A stretch of 6,889 nt of DNA from Acidobacteriaceae bacterium (GTDB taxonomy: Bacteria; Acidobacteriota; Terriglobia; Terriglobales; Acidobacteriaceae), in assembly GCA_027364815.1 (NCBI GenBank), contig DAHXOQ010000153.1:1-6889 (forward strand), read 5' to 3'. The position numbers and the translations under genes are program-made. Under the pieces are notes generated by a model that was given only the letters and a program-made list of their open reading frames with translations, ran no database searches and was not told the DNA's origin. Every line of letters begins with the position of its first letter. The first letter of the stretch is position 1. Below, piece after piece: positions 6,206 through 6,889 of this stretch.

Positions 6206-6511
6206 ATGAAGATCAGCACAGCATCGTCACTCCTGGTGGCAGCCCTTCTCGCCATCGCACCTGCAATCTCAATCGCACAGGATGCACCCACACTCTACAA
6301 GTCCAAGTGCCAGATGTGCCACGGCGATCAGGGACAGGGAAAGCCGGCCATGAACGCACCGAAACTCGCCGGAACTACCAAGTCAGCTGCCGATATCGAC
6401 GCGCTTTTGACCAAGGGAGGCGCTCCAAAAGCTCCTCACACCAAGGCCATCTCCGGCTTGACGCCTGAGCAGGCAAAGAGCCTGGCAGACTTTGTTAAGG
6501 GAATGAAATAA
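6206..6511 (+). CDS. Small secreted monohaem cytochrome c
   Basis: This 101-residue protein has a signal peptide ending near S-I-A (22-24), leaving a mature protein of about 77 residues. A single haem c motif C-Q-M-C-H (35-39) is followed by G-D-Q-G-Q-G-K, typical of class I small cytochromes c. The C-terminal helix (L-T-P-E-Q-A-K-S-L-A-D-F-V-K) is also typical. At the place where such proteins usually have K-M-P for the distal methionine ligand, this one reads K-A-P-H (75-78). H78 may therefore replace methionine; M49 and M100 are less well placed. It starts 3 bases after the fused cytochrome, with GGAG eight bases upstream of its ATG, so it is almost certainly co-transcribed. It probably accepts electrons from, or donates them to, the multihaem domain in the periplasm. 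Confidence 0.92.
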   Translation: MKISTASSLLVAALLAIAPAISIAQDAPTLYKSKCQMCHGDQGQGKPAMNAPKLAGTTKSAADIDALLTKGGAPKAPHTKAISGLTPEQAKSLADFVKGMK

Positions 6512-6572
6512 CACTGCTTTTCTTTTTGCCAGGCCGTGCTCAAAGCCTGAGGGTCCTCCGGCGCGCTGCTCC

Positions 6573-6616
6573 TTTTCATTCGATGATGGTCTAGAATAAA
6601 CATCATCGAATCAAAA
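6573..6616. promoter_or_regulatory. 16-bp near-perfect inverted repeat flanking a -10-like hexamer
   Basis: The left arm TTTTCATTCGATGATG (6573-6588) and the right arm CATCATCGAATCAAAA (6601-6616) pair at 15 of 16 positions across a 12-base spacer. The spacer contains TAGAAT (6592-6597), a plausible -10 element, and the right arm abuts the AGGAG ribosome binding site of the next gene. No T-run follows on either strand, so it does not look like a classical terminator. It could be an operator over the promoter, or an RNA hairpin if transcription enters from upstream. Confidence 0.75.
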
Positions 6617-6625
6617 GGAGTAGCT

Positions 6626-6889
6626 ATGCGCCGCCTGGCATTTATTTTCTTCGCTCTAATCCTCGCTCTATCCTGCGTCCAGCCCTCAAAAGCTCAAGGT
6701 GCGCCCACTCAAATCGGCGCCGATCAGCCTTACACCGTCGAATACTATTACAAAGTTCAGTGGGGACATCAGCAGGAATTCCTCGAACTGTTTCTTAAGA
6801 ACCATTACCCGCTGCTCAAACGGATCGTTGCGACAGGGAGAATGCTGTCGGTCAAGATCGATACGCCGGCGTATCACACCACGGAGGAT
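6626..6889 (+). CDS. 3'-truncated exported or lipid-anchored protein, function unknown
   Basis: The frame opens at ATG 6626 and runs through the window end without a stop, giving the first 88 residues. The start is supported by AGGAG five bases upstream. The N-terminus is a signal segment (MRRLAFIFFALILALSC). C17 in L-A-L-S-C loosely fits a lipobox, and an S-K-A site at 21-23 offers an alternative cleavage. The mature part begins with a variable linker and then V-E-Y-Y-Y-K-V-Q-W-G-H (from about residue 39), followed by an amphipathic segment E-F-L-E-L-F-L-K-N-H-Y-P and a T-G-R-M-L-S-V-K-I strand. This strand-helix-strand layout is like small alpha/beta exported proteins seen in Acidobacteriota, perhaps of the dimeric alpha-beta barrel type; this is tentative. 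Any relation to the cytochrome genes is unknown. Confidence 0.8.
   Translation, partial: MRRLAFIFFALILALSCVQPSKAQGAPTQIGADQPYTVEYYYKVQWGHQQEFLELFLKNHYPLLKRIVATGRMLSVKIDTPAYHTTED

Noticed and set aside
6512..6570. Possible rho-independent terminator after the small cytochrome (CAGGC ... GCCTG at 6530-6549)
   Set aside because: The stem is only five base pairs and no T-run follows; the T-rich stretch lies before it.

Overview
This window looks like chromosomal DNA from a moderately GC-rich Gram-negative-type bacterium. I favour an Acidobacteriota (Terriglobia-like) origin. The basis is the general look of the proteins, especially the secreted LolA-like protein with a G-T-M-W-V-D motif and the exported protein at the right edge. 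That is inference from family resemblance, not a proven assignment. No tRNA, rRNA, CRISPR array, insertion sequence or transposase gene is visible.

Layout. The left edge (2-874) holds the C-terminal 290 residues of a protein with a Rossmann/methyltransferase-like sequence pattern. A tiny two-helix membrane protein (879-1055, minus strand) converges on it, with the two stop codons 4 bp apart. A 221-bp divergent intergenic region follows, then a secreted LolA-like protein (1277-1981). A 155-bp intergenic region carries a tandem 13-bp repeat and a CRP/FNR-type palindrome. The core of the window is 2137-6511: an 11-heme c-type cytochrome with a C-terminal membrane anchor (2137-3333), an integral membrane b-type cytochrome overlapping it by one base (3333-4184), a single-chain fusion of the same two modules, again with 11 CXXCH motifs (4244-6202), and a small monohaem cytochrome c (6206-6511). 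A 114-bp spacer with a near-perfect 16-bp inverted repeat precedes a truncated exported protein (6626 to the window end).

How the genes work together. The cytochrome cluster has the architecture of bc-type quinol:multihaem-cytochrome oxidoreductases, comparable in layout to the CbcL (fused) and CbcBA (split) inner-membrane complexes of Geobacter. Quinol would be oxidised at the b-type membrane domain, electrons would pass to the periplasmic multihaem domain, and a soluble monohaem cytochrome could carry them onward. The unusual point is that a split version and a fused version of the same 11-heme plus b module sit side by side. Each is preceded by a TGTGA-N6-TCACT palindrome whose centre lies exactly 42.5 bp before the start codon. 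This suggests that coding region and promoter duplicated together and that both copies share a CRP/FNR-family regulator. No outer-membrane porin-cytochrome conduit, terminal reductase or regulator gene is in the window, so the final electron acceptor cannot be told from here.
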